This document shows positions 35,212 through 45,249 of a DNA stretch of 64,000 nucleotides, piece by piece (the first letter of the stretch is position 1; each line of letters begins with the position of its first letter). The DNA comes from CAIVAT01 sp964525995 (GTDB taxonomy: Bacteria > Bacteroidota > Bacteroidia > Bacteroidales > FEN-979), in the NCBI GenBank assembly GCA_964525995.1, contig CAZGIM010000017.1, positions 1 to 64,000 of the forward strand, in the 5' to 3' direction. The notes beneath the pieces were generated by a model. It saw only the letters and a program-made list of their open reading frames with translations, was not told where the DNA came from and made no database searches. The position numbers and the translations under genes are program-made.

Positions 35212-37053
35212 TTATTTGATTGTTTCCGGTAACAATACACCCTCTATTTTTCTGAAATCCGGTTCGTCTTTCAGTGAAATGAAGTCGATTTTCAAATCAT
35301 CGACAAAGAAATCGTACAAGGTTGAAGGATTGAAGAAATAGACTTTCACTGTTGCTGATGCGGGGATATCACGGGGAACATACCAGGCGCAGGTCACCGG
35401 TGTCCATTTTCCCTCAGGGACATATTTCTCGAGAATGAACTGATTGTAGCTCAAACTTTTTCCGTTATCCTGGTAATCGACGACCAGGGTAGCGTCGGTC
35501 GTCTCTTTGGGGGCCAGCACCTGTGCACTGATCCGGATCAATCGGTTATTGCCGTTAAACAGTGAATCCAGACGGGTCTCCATCCCAATGCTGTAAGGAA
35601 TCTTTTTATCGGCTTTCGATGACCAGGCTCCCGAAAACTTTTCCGAATTGCTCCGTGTGCGGTCGTTCATCCAGGGAGGCCCCTGTTCCTTCTCCATATC
35701 GTTGAACTTCGACACAGTGACCGTAATTCCTTCTGAAGGAATATAAACTCTGGCTTTTTGACGGAAGGTAAAGAAAGAATCCCGATAAATTTCTCCGGTG
35801 ATATTGTAAGGAGGGAAGATCCACCGGGTATGCTGGTAAAACTGTACCAGATTGAACAATAAAAGAAACACAAACAGTCCGGTAACGATTCCTGTAAGTA
35901 CTTTCCGCCTAATCGGTTTTAAAAGGAACAGCAACATCACCGCGACAATAGCATACAGATCGATAAAGACCCGTTGCCCGCATTTTGAAGCATAATACCA
36001 TACCCACCAGCAGGAAGAAATATAAATAAAAGCAAGCAGAAATCCGCTAAGCCAATAGAATCGGTACCGGTTTTCACGGAACAGGTTGACCAGTCCGAAA
36101 AGAGATATGAAAGCGATCGGTGTATAAAGGAACCAGCCGCGGTTAAAACTGAAGAGAATGGAGAAAAAATGGGGATTAAGCAGGTTAAGTTTTTCGCTAT
36201 CGTAACTATAAACGATGGGTTTCCCAGTCTGGAGGTACCAGAGCACCACCGGTACCGACAAGAGGATGATCGTCTGAACAGCTACCCGGATCAATGATAG
36301 CCGTTCCGATTTCAGGCGGCGGAACGATGCAAGGAGTGTCGTATTATCACCGGCCAGGAACGGTACCAATAAAATAATCAGCGCATTGGTCGGCCGGATA
36401 AGAAAGATCAGGACGAACAGAAATGAGGATTTTACAAACCATTTTGGGTGGTATTGATGGAAAAAATTATAGGTGAAAAGAGAAAATCCAGCGATCAGGG
36501 CAAAGGAATAGACATGCGACATCGAGGGCTCGATGACCGTGAAAAAGAGAAGGTTGGTTCCCAGGGCAGTTATAAAAGTCAGAAATGATGCGGTTCCGGC
36601 GTTCGACCCGAATTTTTGCAGGAGTCTCATGATCCACCGGCATCCCATCCAAAGAAACAAAAAAGCCGAAAACGCAATGGCATACTGGTACGGCATCGAA
36701 TATCCGTCGCGTGGAAAAACCTCCAGCCATGCCATGGCGTGACCGAAAAGGAAAAAAGGAAGCCAGACCAAAGCCATACCCGGAAAATATTTGTTGACAC
36801 TCTTTCCGTCAACCTTGTTCCTGAACTCCTTGAATGCCGCCCTGTTCTCAGGATAATAGGAATATTCGTACTGTTCGACAAAATTAAATTTCAGGTCATG
36901 GTAGATGAAAATGGCCGGCAGATAGGCATAATATCCTTTCCCGTCGCTGTTGATGATCCGGTCCCAGGATCTTTCGGGTGATTTAAATCCCATAAAGAGA
37001 AACAGATAAATCACCACTATGATTTCGGGAGTAAACCTGTAAATGTACTTCAT
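35212..37053 (-). CDS. Multi-pass membrane protein, possible GT-C glycosyltransferase
   Basis: The 613-residue protein has around ten membrane segments in its first 440 residues and a soluble, probably periplasmic, C-terminal domain of about 170 residues with beta-rich sequence. An early acidic motif (SDGKGYYAYLP, near 35) resembles the loop-1 region of GT-C enzymes, and IRPTNALIILLVPF resembles their later loops. It may transfer sugars from a polyprenyl donor at the outer face of the inner membrane, but I cannot name the substrate. It lies between rlmB and a small unknown gene. Confidence 0.6.
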   Translation of the reverse strand: MKYIYRFTPEIIVVIYLFLFMGFKSPERSWDRIINSDGKGYYAYLPAIFIYHDLKFNFVEQYEYSYYPENRAAFKEFRNKVDGKSVNKYFPGMALVWLPFFLFGHAMAWLEVFPRDGYSMPYQYAIAFSAFLFLWMGCRWIMRLLQKFGSNAGTASFLTFITALGTNLLFFTVIEPSMSHVYSFALIAGFSLFTYNFFHQYHPKWFVKSSFLFVLIFLIRPTNALIILLVPFLAGDNTTLLASFRRLKSERLSLIRVAVQTIILLSVPVVLWYLQTGKPIVYSYDSEKLNLLNPHFFSILFSFNRGWFLYTPIAFISLFGLVNLFRENRYRFYWLSGFLLAFIYISSCWWVWYYASKCGQRVFIDLYAIVAVMLLFLLKPIRRKVLTGIVTGLFVFLLLFNLVQFYQHTRWIFPPYNITGEIYRDSFFTFRQKARVYIPSEGITVTVSKFNDMEKEQGPPWMNDRTRSNSEKFSGAWSSKADKKIPYSIGMETRLDSLFNGNNRLIRISAQVLAPKETTDATLVVDYQDNGKSLSYNQFILEKYVPEGKWTPVTCAWYVPRDIPASATVKVYFFNPSTLYDFFVDDLKIDFISLKDEPDFRKIEGVLLPETIK

Positions 37054-37071
37054 GTCGGACGATTCGGTTGT

Positions 37072-37839
37072 TTATAATCGGGTGAGGGTCACAGGCATAT
37101 CATTTTTTTCCCTTTGGCGGATGGCTTCGAAAAGGACCACTCCGGCGGCAACTGAGACATTAAGTGATTCGATTTCACCGAAGAGTGGTATTTGAACGTT
37201 TTCATCGGTCATTTTCAGGTACTCTTCGGCGATGCCTTCGCCTTCCGAACCCATGATCAATGCAAAAGGACCTGTGAAGTCAGTTTCTGTATATTTCACA
37301 TCACTTTTCTCGGTTGCCGCAATGATCTTTAATCCCGACTCTTTGAAAAAGCGGATGGATTCTTTCAGGTTCTGCGATCGTACAACCGGGAGTTTGTATA
37401 GCGCCCCGGCCGATGTTTTAATTGCGTCGGAGTTTATTGCAGCAGAACCTTTTGCAGAGATCACCACGCCATGAGCGCCAGCACATTCGGCAGTCCGGGC
37501 AATGCTGCCGAAATTCCTTACGTCGGTGATCCGGTCGAGGATCAGGAACATCGGGATACCTCCACGTTCGTAAACGGCGGGCACCAGATCTTCGGCTTTC
37601 TGATAGGCAATCTCTGAAACAAAGCCGATCACCCCCTGATGATTCTGGCGCGACAACCGGTTCAGCTTTTCGGCCGGGACAAATTGAAAAGGTATCTCTG
37701 TCACCTTGATCAGAGCGAATAACTCCCTGAAATTTTCTCCCTTCAGATTTTTCTGGAGCATTACTTTTTCAAACTCCTTGCCCGACTTGATCGCTTCCAG
37801 CACAGGCCTGAGCCCGTAAATATAGGTCTCTTTCTTCAT
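37072..37839 (-). CDS. rlmB: 23S rRNA (guanosine-2'-O-)-methyltransferase RlmB (TrmH family)
   Basis: The 255-residue protein has an N-terminal substrate-binding domain (YIYGLRPVLEAIKSG) and a SPOUT methyltransferase domain with the three TrmH motifs: DRITDVRNFGSIARTAECAGAHG, ALIMGSEGEGI and IPLFGEIESLNVSVAAGVVLFE (seen in parts). The knotted fold binds SAM. RlmB methylates G2251 in the peptidyl-transferase loop; another TrmH member such as TrmL-like enzymes is less likely given the N-terminal domain. Confidence 0.92.
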   Translation of the reverse strand: MKKETYIYGLRPVLEAIKSGKEFEKVMLQKNLKGENFRELFALIKVTEIPFQFVPAEKLNRLSRQNHQGVIGFVSEIAYQKAEDLVPAVYERGGIPMFLILDRITDVRNFGSIARTAECAGAHGVVISAKGSAAINSDAIKTSAGALYKLPVVRSQNLKESIRFFKESGLKIIAATEKSDVKYTETDFTGPFALIMGSEGEGIAEEYLKMTDENVQIPLFGEIESLNVSVAAGVVLFEAIRQREKNDMPVTLTRL

Positions 37840-37960
37840 TTGTGTATCGTTCTATTTCACTGGTCAAGTGGAATATCCATGAGGATCGTTTGCATCTGCA
37901 GCAGGTACTTGAATCGCCGTGATTATCTCATAATTTATTTAAAAAAAAACATTCAACCGA

Positions 37961-39307
37961 TCAGTCATCGTTGGTCCGTTCCAGCATCGATTTCGGAATC
38001 TCTTTACCCGTGCGGGCTCCTAGCGTTTTCAAATTTTCAACCCTTCGGATGAGATTCCCTTTCCCTGTCGAGAGTTTGTTCATGGCAGCATCGAAAGTCC
38101 GGTGCGATGCTTCAATTTTGGCGCCAATGTCCTTCAGGTCATCGAGGAATCCCACGAATTTGTCATACAATTCTCCGCTCTGGCGGGCGATCTCCTGTAC
38201 ATTTTTATTCTGATATTCAACCCTCCAAAGGTTGGCAATCATCCGTAATGCGGCGATCAGGTTGGTCGGGCTGATCAGCAGGATCCGCCGGTCGTAGGCG
38301 TAATTCCAGAGATTGGGATCATGTTGCATGGCCAACAGGTAGGCCGGTTCCACAGGCATGAAAAGCATCACGAAATCGAGGCTCTGCAAGTCATACAGAT
38401 CCTGGTAGTTTTTACTTCCGAGGTCATTGATATGGTTTTTCACTGAAATCAGGTGTTCCCGGGCTGCCTGTTCCTGTTCTTCCCGGTTGTCGGCTGAAGC
38501 AAATTTTTCATAGGCCACCAATGAAACCTTGGAATCGATGATCACATTGCGTCCACCCGGATAAGTTACAATCACGTCGGGTTGCATACGCCGTCCCTGA
38601 TCGTTGGTAAATGACTGCTGGATGAAGAACTCCCGGTCGCGGGTAAGACCCGACTTTTCGAGAATGGTCTCCAGGATCACTTCGCCCCAGTTGCCCCGCG
38701 TCTTAGCCTGTCCTTTCAGGGCATTGGTGAGGTTGCTGGCCTCCTTGCTGATCTGGGTATTTAATTCAGCCAGATTCCGGATCTCTTTTTCGAGTGAAAA
38801 CCGCTGTTTTGACTCCCGGTCATAGGTTTCATCGACCTTTTTCTCAAAATCGCGAATCCGTTCGCCCAGCGGTTTAAGAATCTCATCAAGCCGGGTGGTA
38901 TTCTGCTCGGTGAACTTCCGGGTCTTTTCATCAAGAATGTCGTTGGCCAGGTTTCTGAATTCACTCCGGAAGTGTTCCTGTAAAGCTTCGAGTTCGCCTT
39001 TTTGCTCCTGGATCCGGGTTTCCATCGCTTTATACTCGCTCGATAGTGCCGAAAGCTGCCGGTTCAGATCAAGGATGGTCAATTCTTTAAGCTTTAGTTG
39101 TTCTTCCATCCTCAAACTTTGGAGGTCGGCGATACGGGTGCGCTCTTCCGCCACCCGGACTTCTGTCCTCGTAGCCTCCAGTTCCTTTATAAGCGACTCC
39201 GTCTCAGCTATGTTTTGTGCCTTGTTCAGACGGTTCTGGCGGATAAATAACACCATGAATACCGAGAGAATTAGCAGGAGCAGGATGAGAAGGATCACTT
39301 CAGTCAT
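37961..39307 (-). CDS. rmuC: DNA recombination protein RmuC
   Basis: The 448-residue protein has an N-terminal membrane anchor (about 1-23), a long coiled coil (about 25-180) and the RmuC core with RGNWGEVILETILEKSGL, QPDVIVTYPGGRNVIIDSKVSL-type nuclease-like strands and the C-terminal LISPTNLIAALRMI region. RmuC limits inversions at short repeats and has been linked to nuclease activity on foreign DNA. A -7 box TAACTTTG at 39418-39425 (minus strand) could start its transcript. Confidence 0.93.
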   Translation of the reverse strand: MTEVILLILLLLILSVFMVLFIRQNRLNKAQNIAETESLIKELEATRTEVRVAEERTRIADLQSLRMEEQLKLKELTILDLNRQLSALSSEYKAMETRIQEQKGELEALQEHFRSEFRNLANDILDEKTRKFTEQNTTRLDEILKPLGERIRDFEKKVDETYDRESKQRFSLEKEIRNLAELNTQISKEASNLTNALKGQAKTRGNWGEVILETILEKSGLTRDREFFIQQSFTNDQGRRMQPDVIVTYPGGRNVIIDSKVSLVAYEKFASADNREEQEQAAREHLISVKNHINDLGSKNYQDLYDLQSLDFVMLFMPVEPAYLLAMQHDPNLWNYAYDRRILLISPTNLIAALRMIANLWRVEYQNKNVQEIARQSGELYDKFVGFLDDLKDIGAKIEASHRTFDAAMNKLSTGKGNLIRRVENLKTLGARTGKEIPKSMLERTNDD

Positions 39308-39609
39308 GCGGAATGGTTTTTAGATCAGGAGTCCAAGTTATTAAAGCGTTTGTCATCGCGGCGTCAGGGCCGGTCGAATAATCGTATAAAATGGTGCGCC
39401 TTGCCTCCCACGGAGTCCAAAGTTATGATAATTCTTTGGTCTGGCCCAAAAATTCTGTCTGCCCCGATTTGATCAACCCGGATTTCCGACAAAGGTTCCG
39501 GATCCCGGACAGGCAAATTCAAACGTTCTATTCACAGCATGGCTGCAAATAGTAAAGATTTTAACATGACGTTGGTATTCTCTTCCATCCGGGAACAAGA
39601 GCAAACCGC
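39308..39609. other. Intergenic region upstream of rmuC
   Basis: These 302 bases contain no credible gene. A GGAGTCCAA[A]GTTAT motif occurs twice (39326-39340 and 39412-39425); the second copy includes, on the minus strand, TAACTTTG (39418-39425), a possible -7 box for rmuC. Otherwise I see nothing in it. Confidence 0.5.
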
Positions 39610-40452
39610 TTACAGTGACACGGTAACAACCACCGGAAAATGATCGGAAGCATAGCGTCCTTCACGCATTTCGCGTTCCACCCGGTAGTTTACAGCTTTG
39701 GCTCCGTAAGCAGTGAAAATATAATCGATCCGTTCAGTTGCCGGTATATCGGTTTTGAACCCGTTAAAGGTTCCTTCAGGATCCATTGGCAGTTGCTGGT
39801 CGACATTGCGGGAATCCTGGAAAATGGTGGATAGTATTTTCACCGGTTCGCTTCCGCTTTCGGTGTTCAGGTCGCCCATCAATATCACCGGAAAACCTTG
39901 TTTATTCATCTCTTTCAGACGTTCGAGGATCATCAGTGCGCTGTTCCGCCGGGCAGTGGAGCCCATATGATCGAAATGGGTATTGAGTACCCAGAATTTC
40001 TTCCCCGACCGGTGTTCTTTGAAGAGTCCCCAGGTACAGATCCTGAAACAGGCTGCATCCCATCCCTTCGAGGGTTTCCGGGGAGAATCGGAAAGCCAGA
40101 AGGTCCCGGAGCGGATCAGTCTGACGGCATTCCTGTTATAATAAACAGCGCAGAATTCCCCACCGGTTTTTCCATCCTCGCGGCCTACTCCGATGCGCCC
40201 ATAATCAGGGAAGGAGGAATCGATAAATTCGACCTGTTGAATTAATCCCTCCTGAATCCCGAAAATACCGGGTGAAGCTTTATGGATCTGTTCACAAAGC
40301 CAGTTTTTTCGCTCAGACCATGCATTAATGCCGTCGCTGGCATTATCATACCGGATATTATAGGTTAAAAGGATCAACGACTGACTGAATGTCGATAAAC
40401 CTGCGATTGTTAAAAGCAGGATCAGTAACGAACGGAATGGTTTCAAATTCAT
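39610..40452 (-). CDS. Secreted endonuclease/exonuclease/phosphatase family protein
   Basis: From the chosen start the protein has 280 residues with a signal peptide (FRSLLILLLTIAGLSTFS). The EEP fold motifs are present: LLTYNIRYDN, the metal-binding Glu in GIQEGL, VLNTHFDHMG, ILMGDLNTESGS and the final SDHFPVV catalytic His. Such exported Bacteroidota enzymes may act on nucleic acids, phospholipids or inositol phosphates; I cannot choose. The frame opens 20 codons earlier at 40512, but only the ATG at 40452 puts the signal peptide at the N-terminus. Confidence 0.85.
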   Translation of the reverse strand: MNLKPFRSLLILLLTIAGLSTFSQSLILLTYNIRYDNASDGINAWSERKNWLCEQIHKASPGIFGIQEGLIQQVEFIDSSFPDYGRIGVGREDGKTGGEFCAVYYNRNAVRLIRSGTFWLSDSPRKPSKGWDAACFRICTWGLFKEHRSGKKFWVLNTHFDHMGSTARRNSALMILERLKEMNKQGFPVILMGDLNTESGSEPVKILSTIFQDSRNVDQQLPMDPEGTFNGFKTDIPATERIDYIFTAYGAKAVNYRVEREMREGRYASDHFPVVVTVSL

Positions 40453-40631
40453 ACGACGGTCAATAAAAAGTAAAGGTAGCCTATTTTTCGACAAAACAAG
40501 AAATTGGATCATTTCCGATTTGCCCGGTTTAGGTTTTCGCGTTATAGGATCGGTCCTATAATCAAATTTCTGTCCAATTTATTACATGATTCCGTGTACT
40601 TTTACGCGATCAAACATCACTTGCCAAGAAC

Positions 40632-41129
40632 ATGCTGGCCGGAATCATTTCAGATACACACGGATCGATATCCCCCAGGGTCCTCGATTTCTTAAACGAT
40701 GTGGATGAGATCTGGCATGCCGGTGACATCGGTACTCCGATATTGTTGCAAAGCCTTCAGGACTTTAAACCAGTCAGAGCCGTTTCCGGGAATATCGATG
40801 GACAGGATATCAGGCTTCTGTGTAAGCCGATCGAGCAATTTGAAGTGGAGTCGGTCAGGGTTTTGATGACGCATATCGGGGGATATCCCGGACGCTACAC
40901 TCCGGGGATTGCACGGATCATTGAATCGCAGCGTCCGAACCTGTTTATCAGCGGCCATTCACATATATTGAAGGTGATGTATGACAAAAGGTACCGCTTA
41001 TTGCATATCAACCCGGGAGCAGCAGGGAATTCGGGAATGCACCGGTCGGTTACGGCGGTGAAGCTGGTGATCGACGGTGAAAAGATTCATGATCTCCGGG
41101 TCTTCGATCTGCCCCGCAATCGTTTTTAA
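40632..41129 (+). CDS. YfcE/MJ0936-type metallophosphoesterase
   Basis: The 165-residue protein has the calcineurin-like motifs of the small YfcE class: GIISDTHG (metal ligands Asp and His near 8-10), HAGDIG, SGNID (in place of GNCD), THIGGYPG and SGHSH, with INPGAAG at the end. These enzymes are manganese-dependent phosphodiesterases whose natural substrates are not settled. It stands alone between the divergent EEP gene and the DUF4293 gene. Confidence 0.9.
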   Translation: MLAGIISDTHGSISPRVLDFLNDVDEIWHAGDIGTPILLQSLQDFKPVRAVSGNIDGQDIRLLCKPIEQFEVESVRVLMTHIGGYPGRYTPGIARIIESQRPNLFISGHSHILKVMYDKRYRLLHINPGAAGNSGMHRSVTAVKLVIDGEKIHDLRVFDLPRNRF

Positions 41130-41161
41130 TAATAAAATTTTGTCAATATAACAGGGGAAGA

Positions 41162-41638
41162 TCAACGCAGCCGATCGGCTGATTTGACGAGGGCTTCATC
41201 TTTTTTTATGGCACGTGTCGCCAGGATCAGCATGGCAAGCGTGATGAGCGGAAGGATCATCCCGATGTAGTTATACTCGGGATCACTTTTGGTGATGCCG
41301 GTGATATATGGTGCATAATAGAAAAAGATCAGCATGATCACGACAATATTGGTGATGACATTAAAGGCGTTTAACCTGACCTGAAGCCATCTTTTTTTAT
41401 AAGAAAAAATGGTAAGTAGGGTAAGGAGAATTGAAACGATGACCAGAACGATAAGGGGGAGGGTAAAGAACAGGCTGAAAACAGCTCTGGGCTCGGGATC
41501 GAGGCTCCTGATTCCGTAAATAAACAATTTGTAGTTCCCCTCAAGTTCGTTAAAGAAAGCGGCAAGGGGGAAGAAAAACAGCAGGACACAGGCTAAAGCT
41601 GCAATTGCAAGATACAATGTTTGAATGCGTTGTAACAT
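41162..41638 (-). CDS. DUF4293 membrane protein
   Basis: The 158-residue protein has four predicted membrane helices and begins MLQRIQTLYLAIAALACVLLF in pieces typical of DUF4293, a family confined largely to Bacteroidota. Its function is unknown. It is divergent from rho, an arrangement I recall as conserved in the phylum, which suggests a shared control region rather than a shared function. Confidence 0.85.
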   Translation of the reverse strand: MLQRIQTLYLAIAALACVLLFFFPLAAFFNELEGNYKLFIYGIRSLDPEPRAVFSLFFTLPLIVLVIVSILLTLLTIFSYKKRWLQVRLNAFNVITNIVVIMLIFFYYAPYITGITKSDPEYNYIGMILPLITLAMLILATRAIKKDEALVKSADRLR

Positions 41639-41709
41639 GGCTTAAGATGGTTTGAAAGTGCGAAATTAGGAAAGAATTTGAAGGGGAGCGGGGCCTCCGG
41701 AAAAAAAAC

Positions 41710-41739
41710 TTGATAATCGTTAAATTGTTCTTATATTTG
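41710..41739 (+). promoter_or_regulatory. Promoter of rho
   Basis: TTG (41710-41712), a 19-base spacer and TATATTTG (41732-41739) match the Bacteroidota promoter. The predicted start near 41746 leaves a 100-base leader before the rho ATG, long for this genome. Rho is known to control its own synthesis in other bacteria, and this leader is the place to look for it. Confidence 0.65.
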
Positions 41740-41845
41740 CAGCGATTTTTAGTCCCGCAGTCCTATTCTTTGACGACTACATCCCTTTTTCCTTATTTAG
41801 ATACTTGATTGTTTAACTGACGATTCATTAATAAAACATTATCCC

Positions 41846-43657
41846 ATGTATGACATTATTTCCCTCGATGGTAAAGAGCTGTCGGAGATTCGAGAAATTG
41901 CAAGAAAATTCAACATTCCCAAGGTAGATAAACTTGAAAAGCAGGATCTTATTTACAAAATTTTAGATCATCAGGCGCTGAATCCCTCGCCTGAAATTTT
42001 AATTGAAGAGAAAAAGCAAAAGGAAAAGAATTTCCGTGGAAGGCCCCGAAAAGACCATACGCTTCAAAACAGAGAAAGTTCCGATCAGAAAGCCGCCCCA
42101 GTCAACGATCATACTCCCGAACCCAAACCTGTTGTACCGGGTGAACAGGTAGTTGAACCTGTGGTGGCAGCGAGAACAGAAACACCACGTCCGATGCAGG
42201 ATAACAGCCAGGCAAGAGCACAGAGACCGGGCAGAAACAAGAGGCAGGTACGCGACAAGAAACCGTATCGCAATTTCCCCGAGAAACCCGCTGCCGAACC
42301 CTTGGTGAAAATGACTGTCAACGACCTCCCTGAAACTCCTGAAGAACGATTCGATTTTGAAGAACCGGCCGAACGTCCGGTGGTCGTAGCAGAGATTGCC
42401 GAGCCCGTTGTTCAAAAACCGGAACCTGAGGCCGAAGTTGTTGAAGAGGCGATTGTTCCTGCAGTTCCCGATGATCGAAGAAATCGTGAATTTCCCAGAA
42501 AGTTTCAGGAACGTCACCGGGAGGAATATTCTTTCGAGTTCGACGGAATCATTGTGAGCGAAGGCGTACTCGAGATCATGACCGACGGCTACGGATTCCT
42601 GCGTTCCTCCGACTACAACTATCTTAATTCACCCGACGACATTTATGTTTCACAATCTCAGATCAAGTTATTCGGATTAAAGACCGGTGATACGGTACGC
42701 GGTACCATTCGCCCGCCCAAGGAGGGTGAGAAATATTTCCCGCTGATCAAAGTTGACCTGATCAACGGCAGGAAACCCGAAGAGGTGCGCGATCGTATCC
42801 CCTTTGATTATCTGACGCCGCTTTTCCCGATGAAGAAGTTTAAACTCACGGGACACACGGGTGAAACCATGTCAACCCGGATCATCGATATGTTTGCTCC
42901 GATCGGATTCGGGCAACGGGGATTGATCGTGGCCCAGCCCAAAACAGGTAAGACCGTGCTTCTGAAAGAGATTGCCAACGCCATTGCGGCCAATCACCCC
43001 GACGTGTATATGATCATCCTGCTCATTGATGAGCGTCCCGAGGAGGTTACCGACATGCAGCGCAGCGTCAAGGCTGAGGTGATATCATCCACCTTCGATG
43101 AACCCGCCGAGCGTCATGCCCGCATCTCCAACATCATACTCGAAAAAGCAAAACGTCTGGTCGAATGTGGCCATGATGTGGTAATCCTGCTTGACTCCAT
43201 CACCCGGCTGGCACGGGCTTATAATACTGTTGCGCCGGCATCGGGAAAGGTTCTGTCGGGAGGGGTTGAAGCCAATGCGTTACAGAAACCCAAACGGTTC
43301 TTCGGCGCTGCACGACAGATTGAAAACGGAGGTTCACTTACCATCATTGCCACAGCGCTCATCGAAACAGGTTCCAAAATGGACGAGGTGATCTTCGAAG
43401 AGTTCAAAGGAACCGGTAATATGGAATTGCAGTTAGACCGCAAGCTTTCGAACAAGCGCATTTATCCGGCCATCGACATTGTTTCGTCGAGTACCCGCAG
43501 GGAGGATCTGCTTCTTGAAAAAGATGTGCTGGGCCGGATATGGATTCTCAGAAACCACCTGGCTGATATGAACCCGCTGGAGGCTATGGAGTTCCTCAAA
43601 GAGAAAATGAAATTTACCGATACTAACGAGGAATTTCTGATCTCGATGAACGGATAA
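41846..43657 (+). CDS. rho: Transcription termination factor Rho with Bacteroidota-type insert
   Basis: The 603-residue protein is Rho: an N-terminal Rho_N helical domain (about 1-50), RNA-binding cold-shock-like domain (EGVLEIMTDGYGFLRSSDYNYL, cited in part, near 235-300), Walker A AQPKTGKTVLL, Walker B VVILLDSITRLARAYN and the Q/R loops. Between the first two domains lies a ~175-residue low-complexity insert rich in Pro, Glu and Arg, normal for the phylum and thought to modulate RNA binding. E. coli Rho has 419 residues. Its stop lies 8 bases from that of convergent mpl. Confidence 0.97.
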   Translation: MYDIISLDGKELSEIREIARKFNIPKVDKLEKQDLIYKILDHQALNPSPEILIEEKKQKEKNFRGRPRKDHTLQNRESSDQKAAPVNDHTPEPKPVVPGEQVVEPVVAARTETPRPMQDNSQARAQRPGRNKRQVRDKKPYRNFPEKPAAEPLVKMTVNDLPETPEERFDFEEPAERPVVVAEIAEPVVQKPEPEAEVVEEAIVPAVPDDRRNREFPRKFQERHREEYSFEFDGIIVSEGVLEIMTDGYGFLRSSDYNYLNSPDDIYVSQSQIKLFGLKTGDTVRGTIRPPKEGEKYFPLIKVDLINGRKPEEVRDRIPFDYLTPLFPMKKFKLTGHTGETMSTRIIDMFAPIGFGQRGLIVAQPKTGKTVLLKEIANAIAANHPDVYMIILLIDERPEEVTDMQRSVKAEVISSTFDEPAERHARISNIILEKAKRLVECGHDVVILLDSITRLARAYNTVAPASGKVLSGGVEANALQKPKRFFGAARQIENGGSLTIIATALIETGSKMDEVIFEEFKGTGNMELQLDRKLSNKRIYPAIDIVSSSTRREDLLLEKDVLGRIWILRNHLADMNPLEAMEFLKEKMKFTDTNEEFLISMNG

Positions 43658-43665
43658 TGATCCGG

Positions 43666-45027
43666 TCACGACCCTGTCAGTTGCATTCCCATCTTTTTCA
43701 GGTCCATCCCATCGTAATTCCCCGAGCTCATCATCAAAAAGACTGAGTTTTTTGGAGGAATGTTTATGATCCTTTGTTGAAGTGCGTCCGAATCGCTGAA
43801 AACCTCCAGCGCTCTGTTATCAAAGCCTTCCATGATTTGCATCTCGGATACCGGAGGGAGTCGTTTGATACTCAGTGCATGAGGGTTGAAATAAACCAGA
43901 GCGATGTCGGCTTCATCCAATGCGCCGGCATAGTGCGGAAGAAATTCTTTACTCAGGCTGCTGTATGTGTGGAGTTCGAGACAGGCGATCAGTCGTCGTT
44001 CCGGGAACTGCTCCCTGACTGCGGCAATGGTTGCCCTTACCTTTGAAGGAGCATGCGCAAAATCCTTGAAAACTGCCGTGGTGGAGTTTCCCGAAATCAG
44101 CTCTAACCGTTTTGAAGCACCTTTAAAGGTGATCATGGCATCATAAAAATCCGGTTCTTTTATCCCTAAAAGTGTGCACACCTTAAACGCGGCGCTGAGG
44201 TTCATCATGTTGTGTCGTCCGAATATCTGCAACGGGACGGTGCGGTTACCCTGAACCAGATGGGTTACGTCACCGATACGGGTGTGAGGAAGCGCGGTAT
44301 AAGGGAAGAGCCGGATGTCCTTTCTCACGATACTGCATATTTTTATCAGTTCGGGATCATCCTCCGAATAGATCAGGCATCCGTCGGGGGTAATGAGATT
44401 TACGAAGGTTTTAAATTGATCAAGGTACCTGTCGAAGGTGGGGAAAACATTGATGTGATCCCAGGCAATGCCGCTCAGGACTGCAATATCGGGATGGTAC
44501 AAATGAAATTTCGGCCGGGGATCGATGGGAGAGGTGAGGTATTCATCGCCTTCGATGACCATAATGCCTGCTTTGTGACTCAGTCTCACCATCACCTCAA
44601 ATCCTTCGAGTTGCGCACCTACCATGTAATCGCAATCAATACCCGCATATTTCAACGCATGCAATATCATGGCGGTGATGGTTGTCTTGCCGTGGCTTCC
44701 TCCGATGACGATTCTTTTTTTATTTTTCGATTGTTCGTAAAGGTATTCAGGGTAAGAAAAGATCTTCAAGCCGGTCTCCCGGGCCCTGATCAGTTCGGGA
44801 TTATCGGCTTTAGCATGCATCCCAACGATTACAGCATCAAGGTCGGAAGTGATGCGGGCAGGATCCCAGCCCTCGGTCTCGGGTAGCAGGCCGAACCGTT
44901 CGAGCCTGCTTTTTGAGGGCTCAAACACTTCGTCGTCGGAACCCGAAACCCGGTAACCCTTTTGGTGAAGGGCAATGGCAAGATTGTGCATGGCGCTGCC
45001 GCCGATGGCAATAAAATGGATATGCAT
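43666..45027 (-). CDS. mpl: UDP-N-acetylmuramate:murein-tripeptide ligase Mpl
   Basis: The 453-residue protein is a Mur ligase of the Mpl type: Rossmann start HFIAIGGSAMHNLAIAL, ATP loop GGSHGKTTITAM, IEGDEYLTS and a C-terminal domain with FAHAPSKVRATI. Mpl attaches recovered tripeptide directly to UDP-MurNAc, so it belongs to peptidoglycan recycling rather than synthesis. MurC, the main alternative, normally starts differently and lacks the HAPSK form. With NamZ and the NagZ-like fusion further on, it suggests a recycling pathway. Confidence 0.9.
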   Translation of the reverse strand: MHIHFIAIGGSAMHNLAIALHQKGYRVSGSDDEVFEPSKSRLERFGLLPETEGWDPARITSDLDAVIVGMHAKADNPELIRARETGLKIFSYPEYLYEQSKNKKRIVIGGSHGKTTITAMILHALKYAGIDCDYMVGAQLEGFEVMVRLSHKAGIMVIEGDEYLTSPIDPRPKFHLYHPDIAVLSGIAWDHINVFPTFDRYLDQFKTFVNLITPDGCLIYSEDDPELIKICSIVRKDIRLFPYTALPHTRIGDVTHLVQGNRTVPLQIFGRHNMMNLSAAFKVCTLLGIKEPDFYDAMITFKGASKRLELISGNSTTAVFKDFAHAPSKVRATIAAVREQFPERRLIACLELHTYSSLSKEFLPHYAGALDEADIALVYFNPHALSIKRLPPVSEMQIMEGFDNRALEVFSDSDALQQRIINIPPKNSVFLMMSSGNYDGMDLKKMGMQLTGS

Positions 45028-45044
45028 GGATAAAATATTTGATC

Positions 45045-45052
45045 CAAACTTA
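45045..45052 (-). promoter_or_regulatory. -7 box of mpl
   Basis: TAAGTTTG on the minus strand, predicted start near 45038, 11 bases before the mpl ATG. No ideal TTG upstream. Confidence 0.4.
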
Positions 45053-45249
45053 CTGATTAATACAGCATCTTTTGAAATTCTCCCTCATTTTTCTGCGAAG
45101 CGAGGCAATTCCGTCAGAGCGCGGAGTAATCTTCACCTCAGCAACATTGCAAAGGTCATGACCGGTATTTTTTAAGTAATAAATGGTTCAAAAGATTGCT
45201 TTGACTCATTCTTTTTGTAAATTCACACAAATTTTGACGGTTTTCAGGG

